DNA of 18,626 bases from Minisyncoccota bacterium (GCA_021129535.1 JAJOLB010000046.1:1-18626); one strand, 5' to 3'; positions 7,635-15,021 are shown, counted from the stretch's first letter. Program-made: numbers and translations. Notes: generated by a model not told the origin, from the sequence alone.

Positions 7635-9179
7635 ATGATGAAAAAGATAAGTATAATTATATATGTATTTTTATGTAGCTTTTCTTTTTCTTATGCGTCA
7701 ATCGAGATTTCAGAAATTATGTATAACCCAGAGGGTTCTGATGCTAATAGGGAATGGGTAGAAATTTATAATACTGGTAATTCTATTGAAATAGAAAACT
7801 GGTATTTTTATGAAGGTGATACATATCACGGACTTAATCCTGATAATTTTACAAATCTGGCTGACGGCGAAAGGGCTCTTATTGTTAAGGATATTTCCAT
7901 AGCAAAATCTGAACTTGGTTCGGATATAAAGTACATTAAATCCTCGTTTTCATTAAAGAACACAGGAGAAGAGCTTGTAATTGCTGATGAAAATAAAAAC
8001 CATATTTATACCTATGCATATAACCCAGAAACAGGTGCAGATGGAGATGGTAAAAGTCTACAAAGAATTTCATCTTCTTGGTTTTCTGGGATACCAAGCC
8101 CTGGAATAGAAAATAGTACATCTGGTGGAAATTCAAGTGATTCAGACATTAATACTGATAGTGATAGTAAAGACGAGAGTAAAGATGAGAATAAAGAGTT
8201 AAATGTTATTTATGCAGCACCATATTATCAGGCATATTTAGATTTTCCCGATGTAATAGTTGCCCAATCAGATTTTAACTATAAACTTGGCGTATTTTAT
8301 ATAAATGAAGGTAAAAAAACCAGAGAGCTTGATGGATATTATTATGTAAATTTTGGAAATGGTGATTATTTAGAATCAAATGAAAGAGTAGATCAGAATT
8401 ATAGATATAGAAATTCAGGAAATTATATTGTTTCGTTTGAGTATTATAGTTCAAAACTATCTTTTGATAATGGTGATGATCCTGATTCGCATATTCAAAA
8501 AAATATAATTGTGACTCCTAATAGTTTAAAGATAATATCTGTGAATCCTTTTGACGGAGTTGTCATAGAAAATAGTACTAATAAAATTATTGATTTGAGT
8601 TCTTGGAAAATTATTTGGAATAATAAAATATATCAATTTCCAAGAATGTCATACGTAAATTCTAAAAATAAAATACATATTCTATATAAGACATTAGGTT
8701 TTACACCAAATGTGCAATTTGAAAAACCTATTCAGTTACTATCCAATGCAGGGAGACCTGTTTCATATTTTCCAGAGAAAAAGAAAATAAAGAAGAAAAA
8801 GAAGATAAAGAAATATGTGGCTAAAAAATCAAAAGCAGTTGACGTTTTTGTTGAAAAACCTGACGACAATTTAAAAGAAGAATTGTCTGATTTTAAAAAA
8901 TTAAAGGATGCAGACTTTGATTTTTTTGGAAATTCAACGGATGCATACCTTGAAGAGTATTTAAGAGATAATCCAAATAAATTGAAGGTTAACTTTGGTG
9001 ATGAAAATCCAGTTTCTTTGGCCGTTAATGAAACAGAAGAGGCTGAAAATAATTCGATATATTATACTCTTGCGGCTTTTATTCTTATGCTTGGTGCTGG
9101 GCGTTTTGCAAAACATAAAAATAACAAAGAGAACAAGACTGAGACCGAAGACCTTGGGACAATAGAAATTATCGAATAA
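7635..9179 (+). CDS. Secreted lamin-tail-domain and PKD-like anchored surface protein
   Basis: This is a 514-aa exported protein. A signal peptide spans about residues 1-21 (MMKKISII start, hydrophobic core, then YAS). A lamin tail domain (LTD) follows at about 22-160 with the hallmark ISEIMYNPEG and REWVEIYNTG. An Asp/Ser/Lys-rich linker leads to a PKD/Ig-like domain (about 205-300; YYVNFGNGDYL and NYIVSFEYY). A second LTD-like fold is possible after it (about 305-385; GVVIENSTNKIIDLSSWKI). A strongly basic KKKIKKKKKIKK stretch and a final transmembrane helix (about 482-497) with a cytoplasmic Lys/Glu tail complete it. This is a surface protein held by its C-terminus. It is in one operon with the upstream ATPase. 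A second ATG directly follows the first and could also be used. Confidence 0.8.
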   Translation: MMKKISIIIYVFLCSFSFSYASIEISEIMYNPEGSDANREWVEIYNTGNSIEIENWYFYEGDTYHGLNPDNFTNLADGERALIVKDISIAKSELGSDIKYIKSSFSLKNTGEELVIADENKNHIYTYAYNPETGADGDGKSLQRISSSWFSGIPSPGIENSTSGGNSSDSDINTDSDSKDESKDENKELNVIYAAPYYQAYLDFPDVIVAQSDFNYKLGVFYINEGKKTRELDGYYYVNFGNGDYLESNERVDQNYRYRNSGNYIVSFEYYSSKLSFDNGDDPDSHIQKNIIVTPNSLKIISVNPFDGVVIENSTNKIIDLSSWKIIWNNKIYQFPRMSYVNSKNKIHILYKTLGFTPNVQFEKPIQLLSNAGRPVSYFPEKKKIKKKKKIKKYVAKKSKAVDVFVEKPDDNLKEELSDFKKLKDADFDFFGNSTDAYLEEYLRDNPNKLKVNFGDENPVSLAVNETEEAENNSIYYTLAAFILMLGAGRFAKHKNNKENKTETEDLGTIEIIE

Positions 9180-9211
9180 AAAATACCTTTTTGTTTAAAG
9201 GTATTTTTTAT
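9176..9211. terminator. Bidirectional terminator between convergent operons
   Basis: A perfect 15-bp stem (9176-9190 with 9197-9211) has a TTGTTT loop and a T-run on either strand. Its left arm includes the stop codon of the lamin-tail gene. The stop of the convergent DUF5667-like gene is 12 nt further on. Confidence 0.85.
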
Positions 9212-9222
9212 ATGAATTGATA

Positions 9223-10704
9223 TCATTCAATATTAATCCCTAATTCAGTTTTAAGTTCACGTTCTAGTTTCAATTCAGATAATTTTTCAATTTCATTTTG
9301 AATAGCAACATAGGCTTGTCCAAATTTTTCTTCCTCAATAAGTTTCTGAACAAATATATTATTTTCAATATCTCGGTCTTTTGATATTTCAAGGAATAAT
9401 AGTTTTAATTTCTCTTCATCAATTATGGTATATTCAAGAGATGGTATTTCTGTTTTCAAATCTAAAATGGTATCAAGCTCTACGTCTTTCTCGGCAATAT
9501 TTTGCTCCTCTGTTGCATCATTGATATTCTCTTCTTGATTTATATCAATAGCAATAATAGGCTCTTCTATTGTAGAGACTTCTTCTTTGATAGTTTCTAG
9601 TTCTTCCTTTGCGATGATTTCTGTTTCATGATTTATTGTGTCGTCAGAATTTATATCGTCAGTGGTAATAATAGGCTCTTCTATTGTAGAGACTTCTTCT
9701 TTTATAGTTTTTACTTCTTCCTCTGCGATGATTTCCTCCTCTATTGCACTATTGATGATTTCTGTTTTTTCTATGTCATTCTCAATGGAGTCTAGGATGA
9801 AATCAGCAAAAGATTCAGTATTATCTTCATTGTCTTCTATGATGTTTTCTTCTATTTCAGTGGTATCTTTGTTGTTATCAAGAATTTCTTCTGTAAGAAT
9901 ACTGTTTTCAGGTAATGGTGATGTTGATTCTGATTTTACCGTACTCTCTAATATAACTACTTGATCCTCTATAACTACCTGATCCTCTGGTTTATTGTTT
10001 GTATTTGATTCAAGTAAAGATTCTTCTAATTTTATCTCATTTTCTGAATCGTTTGGAGTAATTGGTGTTCCCACAGGTGGTTGTGTTTCTGGTGTAATTT
10101 TAGATTTTTTGTTTTTACGAGAAGTTTTTTTTCTCTTTTTTGTTTTCTTTTTACTTACTTCTTTTAAAACTTCAGAATTTACTTTTAGTGTTGTTTTTAA
10201 ATCTGAATTGAGGGCAAGTGCCTGTTCTGGGTCTTCTATTTTAATTTCCTCTATTTTTTTTGAAATATCCTTAACATGTTTTTTTATGTCATGGGCTAGT
10301 TTTACTTGTTTTACTGTATCAAGTTTTTTTGTTTCTGCTAACTGAACCGCCTCACGAATTCGTGTTTCAGTTCGTTTGATTTCAAAGGTTACTTTTTCAT
10401 TTGGCTCTTTGATTTGTGCAGCTTCTATTTTTTCATGAATAATTTTTACATTATAAAGCAATTCTCCTGGTAAAGCCTTTGCAGATGCTGGTTTTGATGC
10501 AGAGAATGACAATAGGGCAATAAGTGCTACAGCAAGTGTTTTTTTGAAAAATGAGACATGGTGAAAATACGGACTTGGTTGTGGTGTATAGGTGTTTGCA
10601 AAAAACTCGAGATTTTCACGTATCTCGTTTTTTTCTGTGGTAGTCATTTTGATGGTGTCAAAATCACGTATGAAATTTTCAAATTGTTCGTTGTTATTTT
10701 TCAT
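9223..10704 (-). CDS. Membrane DUF5667-like protein, putative anti-sigma factor
   Basis: This 493-aa protein begins with a short soluble N-terminus (about 1-50), then a hydrophobic segment (about 54-75, TLAVALIALLSFSA). A DUF5667-like block follows with PGELLYNVKIIHEKIEAAQ and paired helices (about 78-180), then a Lys-rich patch (about 183-200) and a very long Glu/Ile/Asp-rich tail. The tail carries a 38-residue tandem repeat built on KEEVSTIEEPII. The gene overlaps the end of the upstream ECF sigma gene by 11 nt, so the two are probably translationally coupled. Membrane proteins encoded just behind an ECF sigma factor commonly act as anti-sigma factors. That role is inferred; no zinc-binding anti-sigma motif is visible in the short N-terminus. 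Confidence 0.7.
   Translation of the reverse strand: MKNNNEQFENFIRDFDTIKMTTTEKNEIRENLEFFANTYTPQPSPYFHHVSFFKKTLAVALIALLSFSASKPASAKALPGELLYNVKIIHEKIEAAQIKEPNEKVTFEIKRTETRIREAVQLAETKKLDTVKQVKLAHDIKKHVKDISKKIEEIKIEDPEQALALNSDLKTTLKVNSEVLKEVSKKKTKKRKKTSRKNKKSKITPETQPPVGTPITPNDSENEIKLEESLLESNTNNKPEDQVVIEDQVVILESTVKSESTSPLPENSILTEEILDNNKDTTEIEENIIEDNEDNTESFADFILDSIENDIEKTEIINSAIEEEIIAEEEVKTIKEEVSTIEEPIITTDDINSDDTINHETEIIAKEELETIKEEVSTIEEPIIAIDINQEENINDATEEQNIAEKDVELDTILDLKTEIPSLEYTIIDEEKLKLLFLEISKDRDIENNIFVQKLIEEEKFGQAYVAIQNEIEKLSELKLERELKTELGINIE
9553..9780 (-). repeat. 114-bp tandem duplication inside the DUF5667-like gene
   Basis: Two imperfect copies, 9553-9666 and 9667-9780, are offset by exactly 114 bp (38 codons). 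They share long identical blocks such as GGCTCTTCTATTGTAGAGAC. The repeat keeps the reading frame and lengthens the acidic tail, a sign of recent slippage or duplication. Confidence 0.85.
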
Positions 10705-11218
10705 AATTTTCTATAATTTTGCGTAATTGCTTGATCCCACGATGCAAGTAAACAGAGACAGTTTTGTTGTCACGTTTTATTGTTTTTGCTATTTCCGATA
10801 TGGAAAAGTCATTAATAAAACGTAAGGTAATAATTTCACGACTCAATTCTGGTAATTCATGAAGAAGGTCAATTATTATTCTACCGTCCAGTATATCTTC
10901 TTGTTTTTGTGAGTCATCATATTTTACATGATGTTCATATTCACCTGCGGTGAAATCTTCTACAAGGATATCCTTTTTTTTACGATAAGAATCAATAATC
11001 AGGTTGCTTGCAATTCGATAAAGTAATGAACGTTCTTGCTTAATGTCATCACCTTTAATAAGGTATTCCCAAAATTTCATAAATGTTTCTTGGGTTATTT
11101 CTAGAGATTTTGAGCGGCTACGTGTCTTTACCATGCAAAAGCGAAAGATATCGTTGTGATATTTTTCGTAGTATTCCATGAACTGATCGTTATATTGTTG
11201 TCTGTCTGTTTTCTTCAT
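10694..11218 (-). CDS. ECF-type RNA polymerase sigma factor
   Basis: This is a sigma-70 family protein of 174 aa from the preferred start. Region 2 is visible near the N-terminus (YHNDIFRFCMVKTRSRSKSLE, then QETFMKFWEYL) and continues to LLYRIASNLIIDSYRKKK, the region 2.3/2.4 helix that contacts the -10. Region 4 is LPELSREIITLRFINDFSISEIAKTI with a helix-turn-helix ending in VSVYLHRGIKQLRK, which contacts the -35. No region 1 or 3 is present, as in extracytoplasmic-function sigmas. I prefer ATG 11218 (MKKTDRQQ); the longer start at 11254 adds 12 unlikely residues. A TATACT lies at 11237-11242. It forms an operon with the membrane protein that follows, likely its regulator. Confidence 0.9.
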   Translation of the reverse strand: MKKTDRQQYNDQFMEYYEKYHNDIFRFCMVKTRSRSKSLEITQETFMKFWEYLIKGDDIKQERSLLYRIASNLIIDSYRKKKDILVEDFTAGEYEHHVKYDDSQKQEDILDGRIIIDLLHELPELSREIITLRFINDFSISEIAKTIKRDNKTVSVYLHRGIKQLRKIIENYEK

Positions 11219-11349
11219 AATATATGACGTACAAGTAGTATAATTATTACACATAGAAAAATAAATGCATTATTTAATCTCTATTGTAAATAGGCTTTAT
11301 TGTAAAAGCGTTCATATTTGATAGTATATAAATATATTAATAAATTAAT

Positions 11350-11355
11350 TATAAT
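11350..11355 (+). promoter_or_regulatory. -10 element (TATAAT) 6 nt before ATG 11362
   Basis: A perfect TATAAT ends exactly 6 nt before the start codon, predicting a leaderless transcript. An alternative, TTGATA (11318-11323) with a 17-bp spacer to TAAATT (11341-11346), would start transcription only a few bases earlier. Confidence 0.55.
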
Positions 11356-11361
11356 AATATT

Positions 11362-11610
11362 ATGGGAGTTAAAGACTTTTTAATTAAAAAAATGGTAAAG
11401 GCAAAGATGAAGCATTTACCACAAGATCAACAGAACATGATTATTGCTCTTGTTTCAGAGAATCCAGATTTTTTCAAAAAAATTCAAGCACAAATTGAAA
11501 CAAAGAAAAAACAAGGTCAAAATGAACAAATGGCAATGATGCAGGTAATGCGTGAGAATCAGGCAGAAATTCAGAAATTGGTTGCTAGCTGGCAATCAAA
11601 ACAAAAATAG
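11362..11610 (+). CDS. Small helical protein of unknown function
   Basis: I do not recognise this 82-aa protein. It is predicted to be almost entirely helical and charged, with a basic N-terminus (MGVKDFLIKKMVKAKMKHLP) and a Gln/Met/Lys-rich C-terminal half (QIETKKKQGQNEQMAMMQ) that could form a coiled coil. It has no signal peptide, membrane helix or Cys motif. It starts an operon with ychF, whose ATG is 2 nt after its stop codon. That spacing and the good promoter make it a real gene. A link to ribosome or stress functions is only suggested by the ychF pairing. Confidence 0.75.
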   Translation: MGVKDFLIKKMVKAKMKHLPQDQQNMIIALVSENPDFFKKIQAQIETKKKQGQNEQMAMMQVMRENQAEIQKLVASWQSKQK

Positions 11611-11612
11611 GT

Positions 11613-12722
11613 ATGTTATCTATTGGAATTGTAGGCTTACCAAATGTTGGTAAATCTACCTTATTTAATGCACTTACAAAAAAATCAGTGCCAGCAGAAA
11701 ATTATCCATTTTGCACAATTGACCCTTCTGTTGGTGTTGTTGCTGTTCCTGATAAACGTCTATATGATTTATCAGAATTTTCTAAAACAGAAAAAACAAT
11801 ACCAGCAGCTATTGAATTCGTAGATATTGCAGGACTTGTTGAAGGTGCGTCAAAAGGGGAAGGTCTCGGAAATAAATTTCTCTCTAATATTCGTGAGGTT
11901 GATGCTATCTTACATATGGTAAGGATTTTTGCGACCTCAGATGAGACAGGTACTGAACAAATACATGTTTATGGAAATATTGATCCATTGCGTGATATAA
12001 AGGTTATAAATATGGAGCTTATTTTGGCTGACATGGATTCTGTGCAAAATAGAATTACTAAACTAGCAAAGGATGTAAAAAGGGGAGACAAAGATGCTAA
12101 AATAGAAAATGATATTTGTGCAAAAATTTTGACTACACTTGAAGACGAAAAGCTTGCGAACTCTGTTGATTTAAGAGACGAAGAGAGAGACGTTATCAAA
12201 TCATTACATCTACTAACAATGAAACCTGTTATTTACGGTTTAAATAAAAAAACTGGCGGGGAAAATCTTGATGAGACAGATATTGAAATGTTTAAAAAAA
12301 TTACTAATGAAATTGAATCTGCTGGTTCGCAGTTTGTTGTCCTTGATGCAAAGACAGAGTTTGATTTATCAGAATTTGATGGAGAGGACAGGGAAATGAT
12401 GAAGGATGACATCGGACACAATGACGATGGTATTGATGTATTGATTCAGAAATCGTATACACTGCTCGGTCTTATGACATATTTTACAACAGGTGTTAAG
12501 GAAACACGCGCTTGGACGGTTAAAATTGGGTCTACTGCTCCTCAGTCAGGTGCTGCTATTCATACAGATTTTGAACATAAATTCATTCGGGCAAATATTA
12601 TTTCATTTGATGAATTGATAGAGGTGGGTTCTTTTGCTGATGCACGTGCTGTTGGAAAATTGCGTACAGAAGGAAAAGAATATATCGTAAAAGACGGAGA
12701 CGTTATCGAGTTCATGGTTTAG
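11613..12722 (+). CDS. ychF: Ribosome-associated P-loop ATPase YchF (OLA1 family)
   Basis: YchF belongs to the Obg family but hydrolyses ATP. It binds ribosomes and is linked to stress and redox responses. The 369-aa protein has normal length. G1 is GLPNVGKST (8-16), followed by the switch region and G3 DIAGLVEGASKGEGLGNKFL. The family motif VINMELILADM is present, and the nucleotide-specificity region YGLNKK replaces the NKxD of true GTPases, as in YchF. A C-terminal TGS-like domain (LMTYFTTGVKETRAWTVKIG, then HTDFEHKFIRANI) ends the protein. It follows the 82-aa gene in one operon. Only a weak AGG lies before the ATG. Confidence 0.97.
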   Translation: MLSIGIVGLPNVGKSTLFNALTKKSVPAENYPFCTIDPSVGVVAVPDKRLYDLSEFSKTEKTIPAAIEFVDIAGLVEGASKGEGLGNKFLSNIREVDAILHMVRIFATSDETGTEQIHVYGNIDPLRDIKVINMELILADMDSVQNRITKLAKDVKRGDKDAKIENDICAKILTTLEDEKLANSVDLRDEERDVIKSLHLLTMKPVIYGLNKKTGGENLDETDIEMFKKITNEIESAGSQFVVLDAKTEFDLSEFDGEDREMMKDDIGHNDDGIDVLIQKSYTLLGLMTYFTTGVKETRAWTVKIGSTAPQSGAAIHTDFEHKFIRANIISFDELIEVGSFADARAVGKLRTEGKEYIVKDGDVIEFMV

Positions 12723-12822
12723 ATAAATAACAAATCTATAATTTATATATTTACTTTATACGGAGCTTATTTAAAATAAAGAATGAAATGATTATATTTT
12801 AAAAAGCGATAGTTAATTACAA

Positions 12823-12850
12823 TTGCAAAAAAAGATATATATGATAATAT
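12823..12850 (+). promoter_or_regulatory. Probable promoter of tRNA-Glu, overlapping a hairpin
   Basis: TTGCAA (12823-12828), a 16-nt spacer and TAATAT (12845-12850) with an upstream TG could drive tRNA-Glu, which starts 23 nt later. The same bases form a 10-bp hairpin (12829-12838 with 12847-12856) that could instead be a weak terminator for ychF. Confidence 0.4.
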
Positions 12851-12873
12851 CTTTTTGTACCAATCGGTAATTT

Positions 12874-12948
12874 GGTCCCATCGTCTAACGGTTAGGACGT
12901 TAGGTTTTCATCCTAGAAATCGGAGTTCGATTCTCCGTGGGATCACCA
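12874..12948 (+). tRNA. tRNA-Glu(TTC)
   Basis: This is a 75-nt tRNA with encoded CCA (12946-12948). The acceptor stem pairs GGTCCCA with TGGGATC (one G-U pair). The anticodon TTC is at 12907-12909 in the loop TTTTCAT. The T arm GGAGTTCGATTCTCC is regular. I found no copy of its 3' end downstream, so no attachment-site duplication marks it as an integration site. Confidence 0.96.
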
Positions 12949-12995
12949 TTAACAGCTAGCACGAGAAGGGTTGTAATAAACTCTTTGTAAGTTGT

Positions 12996-13031
12996 AAAAC
13001 AAAAAGCACTCGATTGAGTGCTTTTTGTTTT
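12996..13031 (+). terminator. Intrinsic terminator after tRNA-Glu
   Basis: A 16-bp perfect stem (12996-13011 with 13016-13031) has a GATT loop and continues into a T-rich tract. It ends the tRNA-Glu transcript and lies just before the promoter of the DUF4238 gene. Its core CACTCGATTGAGTG closely resembles the hairpin after that gene. Confidence 0.85.
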
Positions 13032-13039
13032 TGTATTTT

Positions 13040-13048
13040 TGATATAAT
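13040..13048 (+). promoter_or_regulatory. Extended -10 promoter of the DUF4238 gene
   Basis: TGATATAAT ends exactly 6 nt before ATG 13055, the same arrangement as at 5644-5652. A leaderless mRNA is predicted. Confidence 0.7.
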
Positions 13049-13054
13049 TAAAAT

Positions 13055-14017
13055 ATGCCAAGTAAGAAACATCACTATCTTCCTCAATTTTATGTTAAAG
13101 GATTTACCAATAATCAAGCTCATGTTTTTGTTTTGAATAAGTCTACAGGCAAGATTAATAAGCAGGGTAAAAATGGAACATTCCATAAATATAAATTCTA
13201 CACAGTTGATTTTAATAAGCATAAACAACGAAGCCCTGAATCAGCGGAAAGAATGAGAAAACAGTTTGGTTTGGAAAAAGTTGATACAAGTGGATATATA
13301 GAATATCCCGATATGATAGAAGATTTATTAGGTGACTCAGAAACAGCTTCCGCTCCAATAATTAGAAAATTAATAGAGAGAAAAAATATAACTGAAAGAG
13401 AGAGATTTGAGCTTTCAACTTTTATAGCACTTATGTATACAAGAAATCCTCTATTTCATAAATTTGTATCTGAAATTGAAGAACAAAGAGTCAATCAAGG
13501 TATAAAGAAAATGTTTGAGAATGAAGAAAATATAAAAGATATGTACAATAAAATTCTAGAGGAAGACTATGAAAATGAAATTGATGTACAAAAAATTCTT
13601 GATTGCGTTAATGAAGATAGATATAAGGTTAAGGTACCAAAAGAACTAACAGTACAAATGATGTTACTGGGTGTAACTACCATCGATAAAATTCTATACA
13701 ACAAAACATGGCTCATTCTAGAAGCACCCCTCTTAACAAGCTTTATTACAAGTGATCAACCAGTTTTTATGAATCATCCAATTGCCTTAGAACAAGGTCC
13801 CTTTAGCGTTGGTGTTGAGACACAAGGAGTAGAGGTTATTTTCCCAATATCTAAAGAGCTCATATTGATAATGAGAAAAACTCCAATAAAAGATGATATC
13901 CTTTATAAAAAAATTAATAGATTAGAAGTTCGCAATCTAAACAAATTAATTTTCTCACACTCCCAAAGATATATTATAGCTCGTGATTCTGATTTAATAA
14001 AAAACTTAATGAAATAA
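13055..14017 (+). CDS. DUF4238 domain-containing protein
   Basis: The 320-aa protein starts with KKHHYLPQFYVKGF, the His-rich hallmark of DUF4238 (HHYxPQFYLxxF). It also carries the later conserved block TSFITSDQPVFM (about residues 229-240). No signal peptide or membrane segment is seen. The function of the family is not established. Such genes are often sporadically distributed and carried as accessory genes; an enzymatic role through the conserved histidines is only a guess. The gene is a single transcription unit just behind tRNA-Glu, with its own extended -10 and its own terminator. It is thus a self-contained cassette at the left edge of an accessory region that also contains phage-gene debris. 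Confidence 0.8.
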   Translation: MPSKKHHYLPQFYVKGFTNNQAHVFVLNKSTGKINKQGKNGTFHKYKFYTVDFNKHKQRSPESAERMRKQFGLEKVDTSGYIEYPDMIEDLLGDSETASAPIIRKLIERKNITERERFELSTFIALMYTRNPLFHKFVSEIEEQRVNQGIKKMFENEENIKDMYNKILEEDYENEIDVQKILDCVNEDRYKVKVPKELTVQMMLLGVTTIDKILYNKTWLILEAPLLTSFITSDQPVFMNHPIALEQGPFSVGVETQGVEVIFPISKELILIMRKTPIKDDILYKKINRLEVRNLNKLIFSHSQRYIIARDSDLIKNLMK

Positions 14018-14025
14018 ACATGACA

Positions 14026-14058
14026 AAAAAACACTCAATTTGAGTGTTTTTTGTTTTT
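14026..14058 (+). terminator. Intrinsic terminator after the DUF4238 gene
   Basis: A 12-bp stem (14026-14037 with 14041-14052) has a 3-nt loop and is followed by G and a T-run. Its core CACTCAATTTGAGTG differs by few bases from the hairpin at 12996-13031, so the DUF4238 gene is bracketed by near-matching hairpins. Confidence 0.8.
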
Positions 14059-14096
14059 AAAGAAATTACAAACTCAACCACTCACTCTCGAGATAA

Positions 14097-14210
14097 GTAA
14101 AGATTGTTAAATCTGGATCTTTTGATCAGATCATTGATATTCAGTTGGTAAGTAAAGGTGAGCCTCAGAAAATTGCTCATGAAGTTTATAATTTATTTCT
14201 AGGAATATGA
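14097..14210 (+). pseudogene. Possible C-terminal coding remnant, unidentified
   Basis: This 37-codon open stretch without a usual start codon reads VKIVKSGSFDQIIDIQ and continues to a TGA. The residue composition looks protein-like. Its stop is followed 9 nt later by a strong terminator (14219-14252), as a real gene end would be. I do not recognise the family. It is probably the tail of a gene whose 5' part was deleted; a chance open frame cannot be ruled out. Confidence 0.35.
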
Positions 14211-14218
14211 CTATTCAC

Positions 14219-14252
14219 AGTGCACATCTATTAACAGATGTGCACTTTTTTT
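14219..14252 (+). terminator. Intrinsic terminator
   Basis: A perfect 11-bp stem (14219-14229 with 14236-14246) containing GTGCAC has a 6-nt loop and is followed by a T-run. No intact gene ends before it, only the remnant at 14097-14210. The downstream -10 of the next gene starts within a few bases of its end. Confidence 0.8.
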
Positions 14253-14253
14253 A

Positions 14254-14259
14254 TATACT
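14254..14259 (+). promoter_or_regulatory. -10 element (TATACT) 6 nt before ATG 14266
   Basis: TATACT ends exactly 6 nt before the start codon, matching the leaderless pattern of other genes in the window. Confidence 0.5.
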
Positions 14260-14265
14260 TATTCC

Positions 14266-14610
14266 ATGAAATTCAAATCAGACAAATATAAATCTGCTCG
14301 AGGACGGTCACAGCTTCTAGATATTTCTTGTCGTAAATGCAATAATCACATTGCCTACTATCAAAAAGACGGACCAGGATCTCTACGTCGTATGTATATG
14401 GATCGTGTACTCCATCCTATGAAGATTAGTGATAATCAGTACAAGAAAATTTCAGAACTGAAGCCTTTGACTTGCAAAGAGTGCAAGCAAATTTTAGGCC
14501 ATCCAATTATTTATAAAAAAGAAAACAGGCATGCTTATAGATTGTTTGTTGAATCTATTAAAAAAGAAGTTGTGAGTATCAAAGAGATAAGTAAGAAGAT
14601 TGGAAAATAA
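14266..14610 (+). CDS. Small double-CxxC (zinc-ribbon-like) protein
   Basis: The 114-aa basic protein has two CxxC knuckles, CRKCNN (about residues 22-27) and CKECKQ (about 70-75), typical of a zinc ribbon formed by two separated halves. The intervening segment is rich in Arg, Tyr and Lys, and the C-terminus is Lys-rich, which would suit nucleic-acid binding. I do not recognise a named family. There is no signal peptide or membrane helix. It is a single-gene unit between two hairpin terminators, with a -10 placed 6 nt before the ATG. Its position in the phage-debris region suggests an accessory origin. Confidence 0.7.
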   Translation: MKFKSDKYKSARGRSQLLDISCRKCNNHIAYYQKDGPGSLRRMYMDRVLHPMKISDNQYKKISELKPLTCKECKQILGHPIIYKKENRHAYRLFVESIKKEVVSIKEISKKIGK

Positions 14611-14646
14611 AAAACACTATAATAAATTAATGGTGTTTTTTATTTT
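14604..14646. terminator. Terminator after the double-CxxC gene
   Basis: A 14-bp stem (14604-14617 with 14633-14646) has an AT-rich loop, and A-runs and T-runs give a U-tract in both directions. The left arm overlaps the stop codon of the plus-strand gene. On the other strand it would end transcription coming through the terminase remnant. Confidence 0.75.
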
Positions 14647-14656
14647 ATGCTTCATT

Positions 14657-14841
14657 TTAATCCATATTTACATAATCCGTATAATATACAGTATCACCAT
14701 CCATAAATGTTATAAGCCATGTTGATTCGTCAGCGTGCTTATCTATGTTCAATTAACTGTTCACATCCTTTACGTGGATTTAATCTTTCCAGATTTGATC
14801 GCAGTTGAAGTTAAGGTAATACGTGTTTGTTTATCTCTTTT
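14657..14841 (-). pseudogene. Terminase large subunit C-terminal remnant, copy A (decayed)
   Basis: On the minus strand the segment reads KRDKQTRITLTSTAIKSGK, then after a 2-nt loss near 14778 PRKGCEQLIEH, then after a deletion KHADESTWLITFMDGDTVYY to a TAA. Each piece aligns with copy B at 15712 onward (KRNRISFTSTMIKSGLIK, PRKGCEDLI, KHSKESTRLFMAMDGDTCYY). The piece missing between them corresponds to the GVEKHDDLADAF nuclease motif of copy B. It is therefore a pseudogene with at least one frameshift and one internal deletion. The open stretch may reach further, to about 14967. No intact terminase is present here. Confidence 0.75.
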
Positions 14842-14984
14842 ATGTTGAGTATCAATGACGAGTACCAAACACAACAAAAGAGTACCTGTGTAGTATATAT
14901 CAAAAACAAGGTGAATTGGCGAAGCCAAGAGAAGGTGCCCTGAGGTATAATTTTTTCCTGCTGACAAAATGTGATAAGAAAAAA

Positions 14985-15009
14985 AGACCCAATCTTGAAG
15001 AAAGGGTCT
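14985..15009 (-). terminator. Terminator after the 190-aa gene
   Basis: On the minus strand, AGACCC (15004-15009) pairs with GGGTCT (14985-14990) and runs into seven Ts. It lies about 25 nt after the stop of the 15032-15604 gene. Confidence 0.6.
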
Positions 15010-15021
15010 AAATATTTAAGG

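Noticed and set aside
9638..10345. Long plus-strand open frames rich in Ser/Phe/Val
   Set aside because: They are antisense shadows of the acidic and basic low-complexity regions of the DUF5667-like gene.
11219..11254. Upstream ATG of the ECF sigma factor
   Set aside because: The extra residues (MCNNYTTCTSYI) are unlike sigma factors, and the best -10 (11237-11242) lies inside that extension.
14770..14967. Minus-strand 65-codon open frame as an independent gene
   Set aside because: Its C-terminal part is the upstream portion of terminase copy A (RDKQTRITLTSTAIKSG); it ends at a frameshift, so it is a pseudogene piece.
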